This document shows positions 25,285 through 34,539 of a stretch of 64,000 bases of DNA, one piece after another. The position numbers and the translations under genes are program-made. Within the stretch, counting starts at the first letter, position 1, and each line of letters opens with the position of its first letter. This DNA comes from Flexivirga oryzae. GTDB lineage: Bacteria; Actinomycetota; Actinomycetes; Actinomycetales; Dermatophilaceae. The stretch is taken from NCBI RefSeq assembly GCF_014190805.1, contig NZ_JACHVQ010000001.1:620001-684000 (forward strand), written 5' to 3'. The notes beneath the pieces are model-generated. The model did not search any database. It saw nothing but the letters and a program-made list of their open reading frames with translations, and was not told where the DNA came from.

Positions 25285-28200
25285 ATGTCCGATCCTGCCG
25301 CCTCCGCCAACTTCGTGCACCTGCATGTGCACACCGAATACTCCATGCTCGACGGGGCGGCGAAAGTCAAGCCGATGATCGCCGAGGTGGAGCGCCTGGG
25401 GATGCCGGCGATCGCCATGAGCGACCACGGCAACATGTTCGGTGCTTACGAATTCTTCGGTGCCACAAAGGGTTCCGATGTCAAGCCGATCATCGGCATC
25501 GAGGCCTACGTCGCGCCGAGTTCCCGCTTCTCGCGCAAGCAGGAGTTCTGGGCGCCGGGCGGCAAGCGCGACGCCAACGTCGACGGTGAGGGCGGCAAGG
25601 ACGTCTCCGGTGGCGGCCGCTACACCCATATGACGATGTGGGCCAAGGACGCGGCCGGGTTGCGCAACCTGTTCCGGCTCAGCTCGCTGGCCAGCTTCGA
25701 GGGCTACTACATGAAGCCCCGCATGGACCGGGAGCTGATCTCGCAGCACTCGACCGGCATTATCGCGACCACCGGGTGCCCGTCCGGTGAGGTGCAGACC
25801 CGGTTGCGGCTCGGGCAGTTCGACGAGGCGTTGGCGGCCGCCGCGGCATACCAGGACATCTTCGGCAAGGACAGCTACTTCCTGGAGCTGATGGACCACG
25901 GCCTGGACATCGAGCGGTCGGTGCGGTCGGGTCTGCTGGACATCGCCAAGCGGCTCGACATACCGCTGCTGGCCACCAACGACAGCCACTACGTGACCGC
26001 CGACCAGGCCGACAGTCACGACGACCTGCTGTGCGTCGGGGTCGGCAAGAACAAGGACGACCCGGGCCGGTTCAAGTTCAACGGCGACGGCTACTACCTG
26101 AAGTCGGCGCAGGAGATGCGCGAGCTGTTCCGCGAGCTGCCGCAGGCGTGCGACAACACGCTGGCCGTGGCGGAGATGGTCGGCGACTACGGCGAGGTCT
26201 TCGCCGAGGTCGACCGGATGCCCAAGTTCGAGGTGCCCGACGGGCACACGCCGGAGACCTTCCTGCGCACGAAGATCCAGGAGGGCATCCAGCTGCGCTA
26301 CGGCGGCGAGCCGGGCCAGGAGGTCCTGGACCGCATCGAGACCGAGATGGCGGTCATCGAGCCGATGGGCTTCTCGTCCTACTTCCTGGTCGTCGCCGAC
26401 ATCTGCCAGCACGCACGCGACGTCGGTGTGTCGGTCGGCCCCGGTCGTGGGTCGGCGACCGGGTCGATCGTGGCCTATCTGACGCGCATCACCGAGCTCG
26501 ACCCGATCGAGCACAAGCTGCTGTTCGAGCGGTTCCTCAACCCCGAGCGGATCAGCCCGCCCGACATCGACCTCGACTTCGACGACCGCCAGCGCGACAA
26601 GATCATCGACTACGTCACCGACAAATACGGTGAGGCCTACACCTCGCAGGTCAACACGTTCGGCACGATCAAGGCCAAGGCGGCCGTCAAGGACGCCAAC
26701 CGCATCCTCGGCTACCCGTTCAGCCTGGGCGACAAGATCAGCAAGACGATGCCGCCGGACGTGCAGGGCAAGGGTGTCCCGCTGAAGGAGCTGTTCAACC
26801 CCGAGCACGACCGTTACAACGAGGGCGCCGACATCCGGACGCTCTACGAGCAGGACCCCGACGTCAAGAAGGTCCTGGACACCGGTCTCGGCCTGGAGGG
26901 CCTGATCCGCGGCACGGGCGTGCACGCGTGCGCGTTCATCCTGTCGTCCGAGCCGCTGCTCGACGTGCTGCCGATGCACCGTCGCGACAAGGACGGCATG
27001 ATCATCGCCGGCTTCGCCTACCCGCAGTGCGAGGCGATGGGCCTGATCAAGATGGACTTCCTCGGGTTGCGCAACCTGGGCATCCTCGATCACGCGATCA
27101 AGATCATCAAGGCCAACCGCGGCATCGACATCTCGACCGAGACAATCCCGCTGGACGACCCGAAGACCTACGAGCTGATGGCGCGCGGCGACACCCTGGG
27201 GGTGTTCCAGCTCGACGGCGGTGCCATGCGCAACCTGCTGAAGCTGATGCGCCCGACCCGGTTCGAGGACGTCGCGGCGGTCCTGGCGCTCTACCGGCCG
27301 GGGCCGATGGCCGCCAACGCGCACACCGACTACGCCGAGCGCAAGAACGGCCGGCAGCCGATCACCGCGATCCACCCGGAGCTGAAGGAAGCCCTCGACC
27401 CGATCCTCGGCGAGACCTACCACCTGCTGGTCTACCAGGAGCAGACGATGGCGATCGCCCGCCAGCTGGCGGGCTTCACCCTCGGCGGCGCGGACACCCT
27501 GCGCAAGGCGATGGGTAAGAAGAAGAAGGAGATCCTGGACGAGCTGGAGCCGGCCTTCAAGGAGGGTATGGCGAAGAACGGCTTCTCCTCCGAAGCGGCC
27601 GACAAGATGTGGGAGACCATGCTCCCCTTCGGCCAGTACGCCTTCAACAAGTCGCACACGGCCGGTTACGGCCTGGTGTCGGTGTGGACGGCCTACCTCA
27701 AGGCCAACTACCCGGCGGAGTATGCCGCGGCGCTGCTCACCTCGGTGCAGGACTCCAAGGACAAGATGGCGATCTACCTCGCCGACACCCGCAAGCTGGG
27801 TGTCCGGGTGCTGCCGCCGGACGTCAACGAGTCGGAGGCGGAGTTCACCGCCGTCGGGGAGGACATCCGCTTCGGGCTGACCGCGATCCGCAACGTCGGT
27901 TCCAACGTCGTCGACGACATCGTGCGAGCCCGCGAGGAGAAGGGCAAGTTCGTCTCCTTCGAGGACTTCCTGCGCAAGTGCGGCTCCGCCGTCTGCAACA
28001 AGCGCACCATCGAATCCCTCATCAAGGCAGGGGCGTTCGACGAGCTGGGGCACCCGCGGCAGGGTCTGGTGCAGGTGCACGAGCCCTACGTCGACGCCAT
28101 GTCCGAGGAGGCCAAGAAGCGCGAGCAGGGCCAGGAGTCGCTGTTCGGCGGCTTCGGTGACGAGCCGGCGATCGACCTTGCCGCGTTGCCGGTGATCCCC

Positions 28201-28848
28201 GAGATCGAGTGGGACAAGCAGACCAAGCTGGCGTTCGAGCGGGACATGCTCGGGCTCTACGTCTCCGACCACCCGCTGTTCGGCATCGAGCACGTGCTCG
28301 CCCAGCACGCGGACACCTCGATCGCCCGGCTGCAAGGTGACGACGCGCCCAAGGAGGGCTCGATGGTCACCATCGCCGGACTGATCACCGGGTTGCAGCT
28401 CAAACGCAACAAGCGCGGCGAGCTGTGGGCGATCGCGACCGTGGAGGACCTGGAGGGCAGCATCGAGGTGCTGTTCTTCGCCAAGACCTACATGACCGTC
28501 TCGACCATGCTCAGCCCCGACACGGTGTGCGTCGTCAAGGGCCGGGTGCTGGAGCGCGACGACACCAGGTCGCTGTCCGCGCAGGAGATGACGCTGCCGG
28601 AGCTGAAGGGCGACGTGCGCGGTCCGGTGGTGCTGACGATGCCGCTGGTGCGGGCCAACAACGGCCTCGCGCACCGGCTCAAGGGCGTGCTCGGCGAGCA
28701 CCCGGGCGCCACCGAGGTGCACCTGAAGCTCACCCAGCCGGGTCGGTCGGTCACCGTCAAGCTGGACGACGGGTTGCGGGTCACCGCCTCCCCGGCGCTC
28801 TTCGGTGACCTGAAGGCGCTGCTGGGCCCGGCCTGCCTGGTCGGATGA
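25285..28848 (+). CDS. dnaE: DNA polymerase III alpha subunit (replicative)
   Basis: The protein has 1187 residues from the ATG at 25285. The frame is open upstream through the repeat array, but homology starts at FVHLHVHTEYSMLDG, the PHP domain. The palm domain has the catalytic PDIDLDFDDRQRDKI and GPGRGSATGSIVAYLT near residues 390-440. The helix-hairpin-helix region, an OB fold (MVTIAGLITGLQLKRNKRGE) and the C-terminal domain follow. Length and order match DnaE1, the main chromosomal replicase, rather than the error-prone ImuC/DnaE2. An inverted repeat follows the stop. Confidence 0.97.
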   Translation: MSDPAASANFVHLHVHTEYSMLDGAAKVKPMIAEVERLGMPAIAMSDHGNMFGAYEFFGATKGSDVKPIIGIEAYVAPSSRFSRKQEFWAPGGKRDANVDGEGGKDVSGGGRYTHMTMWAKDAAGLRNLFRLSSLASFEGYYMKPRMDRELISQHSTGIIATTGCPSGEVQTRLRLGQFDEALAAAAAYQDIFGKDSYFLELMDHGLDIERSVRSGLLDIAKRLDIPLLATNDSHYVTADQADSHDDLLCVGVGKNKDDPGRFKFNGDGYYLKSAQEMRELFRELPQACDNTLAVAEMVGDYGEVFAEVDRMPKFEVPDGHTPETFLRTKIQEGIQLRYGGEPGQEVLDRIETEMAVIEPMGFSSYFLVVADICQHARDVGVSVGPGRGSATGSIVAYLTRITELDPIEHKLLFERFLNPERISPPDIDLDFDDRQRDKIIDYVTDKYGEAYTSQVNTFGTIKAKAAVKDANRILGYPFSLGDKISKTMPPDVQGKGVPLKELFNPEHDRYNEGADIRTLYEQDPDVKKVLDTGLGLEGLIRGTGVHACAFILSSEPLLDVLPMHRRDKDGMIIAGFAYPQCEAMGLIKMDFLGLRNLGILDHAIKIIKANRGIDISTETIPLDDPKTYELMARGDTLGVFQLDGGAMRNLLKLMRPTRFEDVAAVLALYRPGPMAANAHTDYAERKNGRQPITAIHPELKEALDPILGETYHLLVYQEQTMAIARQLAGFTLGGADTLRKAMGKKKKEILDELEPAFKEGMAKNGFSSEAADKMWETMLPFGQYAFNKSHTAGYGLVSVWTAYLKANYPAEYAAALLTSVQDSKDKMAIYLADTRKLGVRVLPPDVNESEAEFTAVGEDIRFGLTAIRNVGSNVVDDIVRAREEKGKFVSFEDFLRKCGSAVCNKRTIESLIKAGAFDELGHPRQGLVQVHEPYVDAMSEEAKKREQGQESLFGGFGDEPAIDLAALPVIPEIEWDKQTKLAFERDMLGLYVSDHPLFGIEHVLAQHADTSIARLQGDDAPKEGSMVTIAGLITGLQLKRNKRGELWAIATVEDLEGSIEVLFFAKTYMTVSTMLSPDTVCVVKGRVLERDDTRSLSAQEMTLPELKGDVRGPVVLTMPLVRANNGLAHRLKGVLGEHPGATEVHLKLTQPGRSVTVKLDDGLRVTASPALFGDLKALLGPACLVG

Positions 28849-28851
28849 CCT

Positions 28852-28866
28852 GCCCGCCCGGCGGGC
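28852..28866 (+). terminator. short GC-rich hairpin after dnaE
   Basis: GCCCGCCCGGCGGGC is a near-perfect palindrome 3 bp after the dnaE stop, without a T-tract. It could terminate or attenuate transcription before the sugar-transport genes. Confidence 0.4.
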
Positions 28867-28910
28867 GTCAATCCGGCCGGATGTCCGTTCGGCCCGCTAT
28901 GTTTTCGATC

Positions 28911-30233
28911 ATGAGACGTTATGCGACTGTGAGTACGCCGTCCCGGCGTCAGCTGCTGGCCGCCGGTGGCGGGATCCTCGCCGCGGGCGCGCTCGCCGCG
29001 TGCGGGGGCAACACCGGCCGTTCGTCCGGCGGGGGCGGCACCGGGGGCGGCACCGGTGGTGCGAGCGGCGGCTCGGGCGGGGGCGGGACGATCTCGCAGT
29101 GGTACCACCAGTACGGCGAGACCGGGACCGAGCAGGCGGTCAAGCGCTACGCCGCGGCATACAAGAAGGCCACCGTCGAGGTGCAGTGGATCCCCGGCAA
29201 CTACGACCAGAAGTCGGCGGCGGCGCTGCTGACCAGTTCGGGTCCGGACGTGTTCGAATACGGCAACGGCCCGACCATCGACATGATCACCGGCAAGCAG
29301 GTCGTCGACCTGACCGATCTGTATGGCGCTGCCAAGTCCGACTTCACCGCGTCGCTGCTGGACCGGATGACCTGGAAGGGCAAGATCTACGGCATCCCGC
29401 AGGTCGTGGACATGCAGTTGTTCGTCTACCGCAAGTCGATGCTCCAGCAGGCGGGGGTGAAGCCGCCGGAGACGCTCGACGACCTGATCGCCGCGGCGGC
29501 GAAGCTCACCACCGGCAAGGTGAAGGGCCTCTTCCTCGGCAACGACGGCGGCGCCGGCATCCTGGCCGGCCCGGTGCTGTGGAGCAGCGGGCACGACTAC
29601 CTCAGCTCCGACAACCAGCCCGACTTCGCCAACCCCGATGTCGCGTCGGCGCTCGGGAAGTTCCACGACCTGTTCGGCTCCGGCCACCTGCTGCTGGGTG
29701 CGCCGACCGACTGGTCCGACCCGGGTGCGATCAGCAGCGGCCTCACCGCGATCCAGTGGACCGGCCTGTGGAACTTCCCGATGCTGCAGGACAAACTCGG
29801 TGACGACTTCGGTGTGCTGCCGTTCCCGGCGATCGGCGGGTCGGGCAAGCCGTCGGTGCCGGTGGGCGCCTACGCGTCCTGCGTGAGCGCGAAGGCGAAG
29901 GACGTCGACGCCGCGAAGGCGTTCGCGAAGTGGCTGTGGGTCGACCAGACCGCCGACCAGCTCGACTTCGCGCAGAGCTACGGCTTCCACGTGCCGGCCC
30001 GGGCCAGCCTGATCCCGAAGGCGACGAAACTCAAGTCGGGAGAGGCGAAGACGGCCGCGGACTACCTGAAGACCTACGGGCACCCGCAGACCCCGTTGCT
30101 GTGGTCGCCGAAGTCCGCGACGGCGATGACCGACGCGGTCGACAAGATCGTGCGGTCCGGTGCCGACCCGACGTCCAGCCTCGCCGGGGTCGAGAAGACC
30201 GTGAAGGCGGAGCTGAAGCGGATCGGTGGCTGA
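28911..30233 (+). CDS. sugar ABC transporter substrate-binding lipoprotein
   Basis: The protein has 440 residues from the ATG at 28911; an in-frame GTG at 28929 is an alternative. The signal region carries a twin-arginine SRRQLL followed by a hydrophobic stretch and the lipobox LAAC, then a long Gly/Ser linker. The body is a family-1 extracellular binding protein (SQWYHQYGETGTEQAVKRYA, then YGIPQVVDMQLFVYRK). It captures a sugar or oligosaccharide for the two permeases encoded next. The permease gene begins inside its last codons. Substrate is unknown. Tat versus Sec export is uncertain. Confidence 0.9.
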   Translation: MRRYATVSTPSRRQLLAAGGGILAAGALAACGGNTGRSSGGGGTGGGTGGASGGSGGGGTISQWYHQYGETGTEQAVKRYAAAYKKATVEVQWIPGNYDQKSAAALLTSSGPDVFEYGNGPTIDMITGKQVVDLTDLYGAAKSDFTASLLDRMTWKGKIYGIPQVVDMQLFVYRKSMLQQAGVKPPETLDDLIAAAAKLTTGKVKGLFLGNDGGAGILAGPVLWSSGHDYLSSDNQPDFANPDVASALGKFHDLFGSGHLLLGAPTDWSDPGAISSGLTAIQWTGLWNFPMLQDKLGDDFGVLPFPAIGGSGKPSVPVGAYASCVSAKAKDVDAAKAFAKWLWVDQTADQLDFAQSYGFHVPARASLIPKATKLKSGEAKTAADYLKTYGHPQTPLLWSPKSATAMTDAVDKIVRSGADPTSSLAGVEKTVKAELKRIGG

Positions 30234-31203
30234 GCCGGCCGTCACGGGCGCGGTGCCGTCGACGGTTGGCCCGTCGGCGGCGCGGCCGGCGAGTCCGCGG
30301 CGCAAGTGGACCGACAGTCCGCACCTGTGGTTCTGGGTGTTCGTCGGCCCGTTCGTCGCCGGACTGCTGGTCTTCATCGTCATACCCATCCTGTGGAGCG
30401 TGTGGCTGAGCTTCTACGACGCCCGGAACACAGTCACCCCAACGCATTTCGTCGGGTTCGAGAACTACTCGCGGATGCTGGGGGACTCCGCGTTCCGGTC
30501 CAGCCTGGTCACGTTCGTGCTCTTCGCGGCCTTCATCGTGCCGACGACGTTCGTGCTCTCGCTGGGGCTGGCGGTGCTGGTCAACGGCGTCAAGCGGGGC
30601 AAGGCGTTCTTCCGGTCGGTCTTCTTCCTGCCGACGGCCTGCAGTTACGTCGTCGCGGCGATGATCTGGCGGCACTCGCTCTTCGGCGGGACCGCCGCCG
30701 GGATGGTCAACACCGTCATGGGCTGGCTGGGCGCGGCACCGATCGCGTGGCTGTCGGTGGTCCACCCGCCCTGGTACTGGCTGGTGCTGGTCACCGTGCG
30801 GCTGTGGCTGCAGGTCGGCTTCTTCATGGTGCTGTTCCTGGCTGCCCTGCAACGGGTGCCGCAGCAGCTCTACGAGGCGGCCGCGCTGGACGGTGCGACC
30901 GGGTGGAAGGCGTTCCGCTACATCACCTTCCCGCAGCTGCGGGCGACCTCGACCGCGGTGCTGATGCTGTTGCTGGTCAACGCCTTCCAGGCGTTCGACG
31001 AGTTCTACAACGTGCTGTCGACGACCGGCGGCTACCCGCCGTACGCCCGGCCGCCGCTGGTCTACCTGTTCAACATCGCGCTCGGCAACGGCCAGGACTT
31101 CGGTGACGGCAGCGCGGGCGCCGTCATACTCACCCTCATCATCGCGATCTTCGCGTTGCTGCAGGGGCGCCTGACCGGCATCGGGAGGAGGGACACCGCA
31201 TGA
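30226..31203 (+). CDS. sugar ABC transporter permease (MalF type)
   Basis: The protein has 325 residues and a GTG start overlapping the binding-protein gene by 8 bp. Six membrane segments are visible. The EAA loop YEAAALDGATGWKAFRYITFPQLR near residue 220 docks the ATPase. It belongs to the CUT1 family of carbohydrate importers. No ATPase gene is in the operon, so a shared MsmK/UgpC-type ATPase encoded elsewhere must energise it, as is common in actinobacteria. Confidence 0.92.
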   Translation: MAEPAVTGAVPSTVGPSAARPASPRRKWTDSPHLWFWVFVGPFVAGLLVFIVIPILWSVWLSFYDARNTVTPTHFVGFENYSRMLGDSAFRSSLVTFVLFAAFIVPTTFVLSLGLAVLVNGVKRGKAFFRSVFFLPTACSYVVAAMIWRHSLFGGTAAGMVNTVMGWLGAAPIAWLSVVHPPWYWLVLVTVRLWLQVGFFMVLFLAALQRVPQQLYEAAALDGATGWKAFRYITFPQLRATSTAVLMLLLVNAFQAFDEFYNVLSTTGGYPPYARPPLVYLFNIALGNGQDFGDGSAGAVILTLIIAIFALLQGRLTGIGRRDTA

Positions 31204-32033
31204 TCGCCTCTCGCGGCGGCCGCTCGGCCCGCTACCTCGTGCTCGGCGTCGCCGCGGTGCTCTTCCTAGTGCCGTTCTACCTGCTGCTGCGTGGTGCGCT
31301 GTCGACCGAGCAGCAGCTGGTCGGCATCGACCACTGGACCTGGTTCCCGACCCACCCGCAGTGGTCGAACCTCGGTGACACCTTTCACAATTCGACGGTG
31401 CCGCTCGGGCGCAGCATGCTCAACTCGCTGGTCATCGCGGTGACCCAGACGGTCCTGGTGCTGGTCATCTCCGGTATGGCGGGATACGGCCTCGCGCGCT
31501 CCACCGTGCGCTACGCCAACGCGGTGTTCTACCTGATCGTGGCGACGCTGCTGATCCCGGCCGCGGTGACGTTCGTGCCGTCGTTCGTGATGGTGTCGTC
31601 GCTCGGCTGGGTGTCGACGCTGCGCGGGCTGATCATCCCGGGGCTCTTCCAGTCGCTCGCGACGTTCCTCTTCCGGCAGTACTTCCTCGGCTTCCCCAAG
31701 GAGCTCGAGGAGGCCGCGCGGATCGACGGCGCGGGCCCGATGCGCACGTTCCTGGCGATCGTGGTGCCCAACTCGTGGGGGTTCACCGCCGCGATCGCGA
31801 CCATCACCTTCATCGGCAGCTGGAACGCCTTCCTCTGGCCCCTGGTGATCGGCCAGGACCAGTCGGCGTGGACGGTGCAGGTCTCGCTGTCGACCTACAT
31901 CACCGCCCAGTCGGTGGACCTGTCCGGCATGTTCACCGCGGCCCTGGTCTCGATGGTGCCGCTGTTGCTGATGTTCCTGTTCCTGCAGCGCTGGATCGTG
32001 GCCGGCGTCGAGCAGACCGGCATCAACGAGTAA
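31200..32033 (+). CDS. sugar ABC transporter permease (MalG type)
   Basis: The protein has 277 residues and is ATGA-coupled to the preceding permease. Six membrane segments are present, with the EAA motif LEEAARIDGAGPMRTFLAIV and the C-terminal LQRWIVAGVEQTGINE (typical form F.GLTAGAVKG). It is the second CUT1 permease subunit. After it the operon ends, with a short repeat of the GTGTCCTGTCGGC family at 32071-32087. Confidence 0.92.
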   Translation: MIASRGGRSARYLVLGVAAVLFLVPFYLLLRGALSTEQQLVGIDHWTWFPTHPQWSNLGDTFHNSTVPLGRSMLNSLVIAVTQTVLVLVISGMAGYGLARSTVRYANAVFYLIVATLLIPAAVTFVPSFVMVSSLGWVSTLRGLIIPGLFQSLATFLFRQYFLGFPKELEEAARIDGAGPMRTFLAIVVPNSWGFTAAIATITFIGSWNAFLWPLVIGQDQSAWTVQVSLSTYITAQSVDLSGMFTAALVSMVPLLLMFLFLQRWIVAGVEQTGINE

Positions 32034-32070
32034 CCCGTTCGCCGAACCCCATTCGCCCCGCTCGGCATGG

Positions 32071-32087
32071 TTCGTGTCCTGTCGGCA
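32071..32087. repeat. copy of the GTGTCCTGTCGGC dispersed repeat
   Basis: TTCGTGTCCTGTCGGCA matches the elements at 16974-17007 in the murC-ftsZ gap. It lies between the sugar permease and the peptidase gene. Confidence 0.6.
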
Positions 32088-32111
32088 GGTAGCGCCTCAT
32101 AGGCTGGACCG

Positions 32112-34223
32112 GTGACATCACCACAGCCGCCGCGGGCCCGCCGCGAGCCGACCGAGCGCACCTTCCACGGCGACACGTTCGTCGACGACTACGAGTGGTT
32201 GCGCGACAAGGAGTCGCCGGAAGTCATCGCCCACCTGGAGGCCGAGAACGCCTACACCGACGCGATGACGCAGCAGCTCAAACCGTTGGCGGACAAGATC
32301 TTCGGCGAGATCAAGGCACACACCAAGGAGACCGACCTGTCGGTGCCGGTGCGCATGGGGGACTGGTGGTACTTCACCCGCACCATCGAGGGCGAGCAGT
32401 ATGCCGTCCACGCGCGTTCCCCCTACCAGGACGGGGGAGCGCGCCCCGATCCGCAGCCGGGCGAGCCGCTCCCGGGTGAGCAGGTCCTGCTGGACGGCAA
32501 CGCCGAGTCGCAGGGCCACGACTTCTTCGACCTCGGCGACCTGACGGTCAGCCACGACGGCACCCTGGTCGCGATCTCGCTCGACCTCGCCGGTGACGAG
32601 ATCTACGACCTGTCGGTCCGCGAGGCCGCCACCGGGAACGTCGTCGACGACGCGGTGCGCCGCGTCGGCACCGGAGCGGTGTGGTCGGCGGACGGCCGCT
32701 ACCTGTTCTACACGCGCCGCGACGAGGCGTGGCGCCCGAACGAGGTATGGCGCCACGAGCTCGGCACACCGGCCGGCCGGGACGTCCTGGTGATCCGGGA
32801 GGACGACGAGGAGTTCGCGCTCGGCATCGGCGAGTCCCGGGACGAGCGCTGGCTGGTGGTGATGATCGGGTCGAGCACGACGACCGAGGCGCACCTGCTG
32901 GACCTGGCCGAGCCGACCGGCGAGCTGCGCGTCGTGCAGCCGCGGATCGCCGGCCTGGACTACGACATCGAGGTCGATGGTGACCGGATCCTGGTGGTGC
33001 ACAACGGATCCCGGGTCGACTTCGACCTGGCGCAGGCACCCCTGGCCACTCCCGGGCGGCAGCACTGGCAGCCGGTGATGACCGGCGAGGACGGCGACCG
33101 GATCCTCGGCGTCGACGCCTTCGCCGGTTTCGTCGTGGTGACGATGCGGCACGCCGGCCTGCGCACCCTGCGGATCCTCGACAAGGGTGTCGACGGCACG
33201 CTGGGCGAGCCGCGCGCCATACCAGTCGAGCCGGAGCTGCACACCCTCGGACTCGGCGCCAATCCCGAATACGACGTGGACACAGTGCAACTGGCGCTCA
33301 CCTCGTGGTTGACTCCGAGCAGTGTCTACGACTACACGCCGGCGACGGGTGAGCTGACCCTGCTCAAGCAGCGTGAGGTACCCGGCTACGACCGCACGCG
33401 GTATGTCGAGGAGCGGCTCTGGGTGGCCGCCGAGGACGGCGCGCGGATCCCGGTGTCGTTGATCCACCGGAGCGACGTGGCGGCCGACGGGTCCAACCCC
33501 GGGTTCGTCTACGGCTACGGCTCCTACGAGATGTCGTTCGACCCGTACTTCTCGGCGTCCCGGCTGTCGGTGCTGGACCGTGGTGTCGTCTACGCCGTCG
33601 CGCACGTGCGCGGTGGCGGCGAGTTGGGCCGACGCTGGTACGAGGACGGCAAGCTGCTGGCCAAACGCAACACGTTCACCGACTTCGTCGCCGTGTCCCG
33701 CGCACTCGTCGACCTGGGCTGGGTGCACCCGGATCGCCTTGTGGCAGAAGGTGCTTCGGCCGGTGGCCTGCTGATGGGTGCCATCCTCAACCTGGCACCC
33801 GAGCTGTATGTCGCCGTGCACGCCGACGTGCCGTTCGTCGACGCGCTCACCACGATCCTGGACCCGTCGCTCCCGCTGACCGCGGGCGAGTGGCAGGAGT
33901 GGGGCAACCCCATCGAGGACCCAGAGGTCTACGCCTACATGAAGTCCTACACGCCGTACGAGAACATCCGCGCCACGCGTTACCCGGCGATCCTGGCCAC
34001 CACCAGCCTCAACGACACGCGCGTCTTCTACGTCGAGCCCGCCAAGTGGGTGCAGCAATTGCGCACCACCGTCGACACTGATCCAGATCGCCCGATCCTG
34101 CTCAAGACCGAGATCGCCGCCGGTCACGGCGGCCGCAGCGGCCGCTACGACGGCTGGCGGCAGGTGGCGTTCGAGCTGGCGTTCCTGCTCGACCGGCTCG
34201 GCGGTCATGAGGTGGCCGAGTAG
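32112..34223 (+). CDS. ptrB: oligopeptidase B (S9A serine peptidase)
   Basis: The protein has 703 residues and a GTG start. The N-terminal seven-bladed propeller begins with DDYEWLRDKESPEVIAHL. The C-terminal alpha/beta-hydrolase domain carries the catalytic Ser in VAEGASAGGLLMGAILN, the Asp region TTSLNDTRVFYVEPAKWV and the His in AAGHGGRSGRYDGWRQVAFE. It cleaves peptides after basic residues in the cytoplasm or periplasm-equivalent space. The last residues (GGHEVAE) and the stop TAG are encoded by the repeat element that follows, suggesting the repeat replaced or trimmed the original 3' end. Confidence 0.94.
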   Translation: MTSPQPPRARREPTERTFHGDTFVDDYEWLRDKESPEVIAHLEAENAYTDAMTQQLKPLADKIFGEIKAHTKETDLSVPVRMGDWWYFTRTIEGEQYAVHARSPYQDGGARPDPQPGEPLPGEQVLLDGNAESQGHDFFDLGDLTVSHDGTLVAISLDLAGDEIYDLSVREAATGNVVDDAVRRVGTGAVWSADGRYLFYTRRDEAWRPNEVWRHELGTPAGRDVLVIREDDEEFALGIGESRDERWLVVMIGSSTTTEAHLLDLAEPTGELRVVQPRIAGLDYDIEVDGDRILVVHNGSRVDFDLAQAPLATPGRQHWQPVMTGEDGDRILGVDAFAGFVVVTMRHAGLRTLRILDKGVDGTLGEPRAIPVEPELHTLGLGANPEYDVDTVQLALTSWLTPSSVYDYTPATGELTLLKQREVPGYDRTRYVEERLWVAAEDGARIPVSLIHRSDVAADGSNPGFVYGYGSYEMSFDPYFSASRLSVLDRGVVYAVAHVRGGGELGRRWYEDGKLLAKRNTFTDFVAVSRALVDLGWVHPDRLVAEGASAGGLLMGAILNLAPELYVAVHADVPFVDALTTILDPSLPLTAGEWQEWGNPIEDPEVYAYMKSYTPYENIRATRYPAILATTSLNDTRVFYVEPAKWVQQLRTTVDTDPDRPILLKTEIAAGHGGRSGRYDGWRQVAFELAFLLDRLGGHEVAE

Positions 34224-34519
34224 GGTCGGCGGTCATGCGGTGGCCGAGTAGGGCGAGCCGCTAGGCGAGGCCGTATCGAGGTCGCGAAGGCACCTCGACA
34301 GGCTCGGCGCTCATGAGGTGGCCGAGTAGGGCGAGCCGCTAGGCGAGGCCGTATCGAGGTCCCGTGGGCACCTCGACAGGCTCGGCGCTCATGAGGTGGC
34401 CGAGTAGGGCGAGCCGCTAGGCGAGGCCGTATCGAGGTCCCGTGGGCACCTCGACAGGCTCGGCGACCTCGACAGGCTCGGCGGCCTCGACAGGCTCGGC
34501 GGCCTCGACAGGCTGGGCG
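34205..34519. repeat. tandem repeat array at a convergent junction (78-bp and 18-bp units)
   Basis: Three 78-bp copies start at 34233, 34311 and 34389, after a partial copy at 34205. Each contains GGTGGCCGAGTAGGGCGAGC, CCGTATCGAGGT and ACCTCGACAGGCTCGGCG. The last 18 bp is then amplified four times (34448-34465, 34466-34483, 34484-34501, 34502-34519). The array ends in a CTCGAGCTCGAG palindrome framed by GGGC/GCCC (34515-34538). It separates convergent ptrB and usp, and contains the ptrB stop codon. Confidence 0.93.
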
Positions 34520-34539
34520 ACCTCGAGCTCGAGTGCCCC

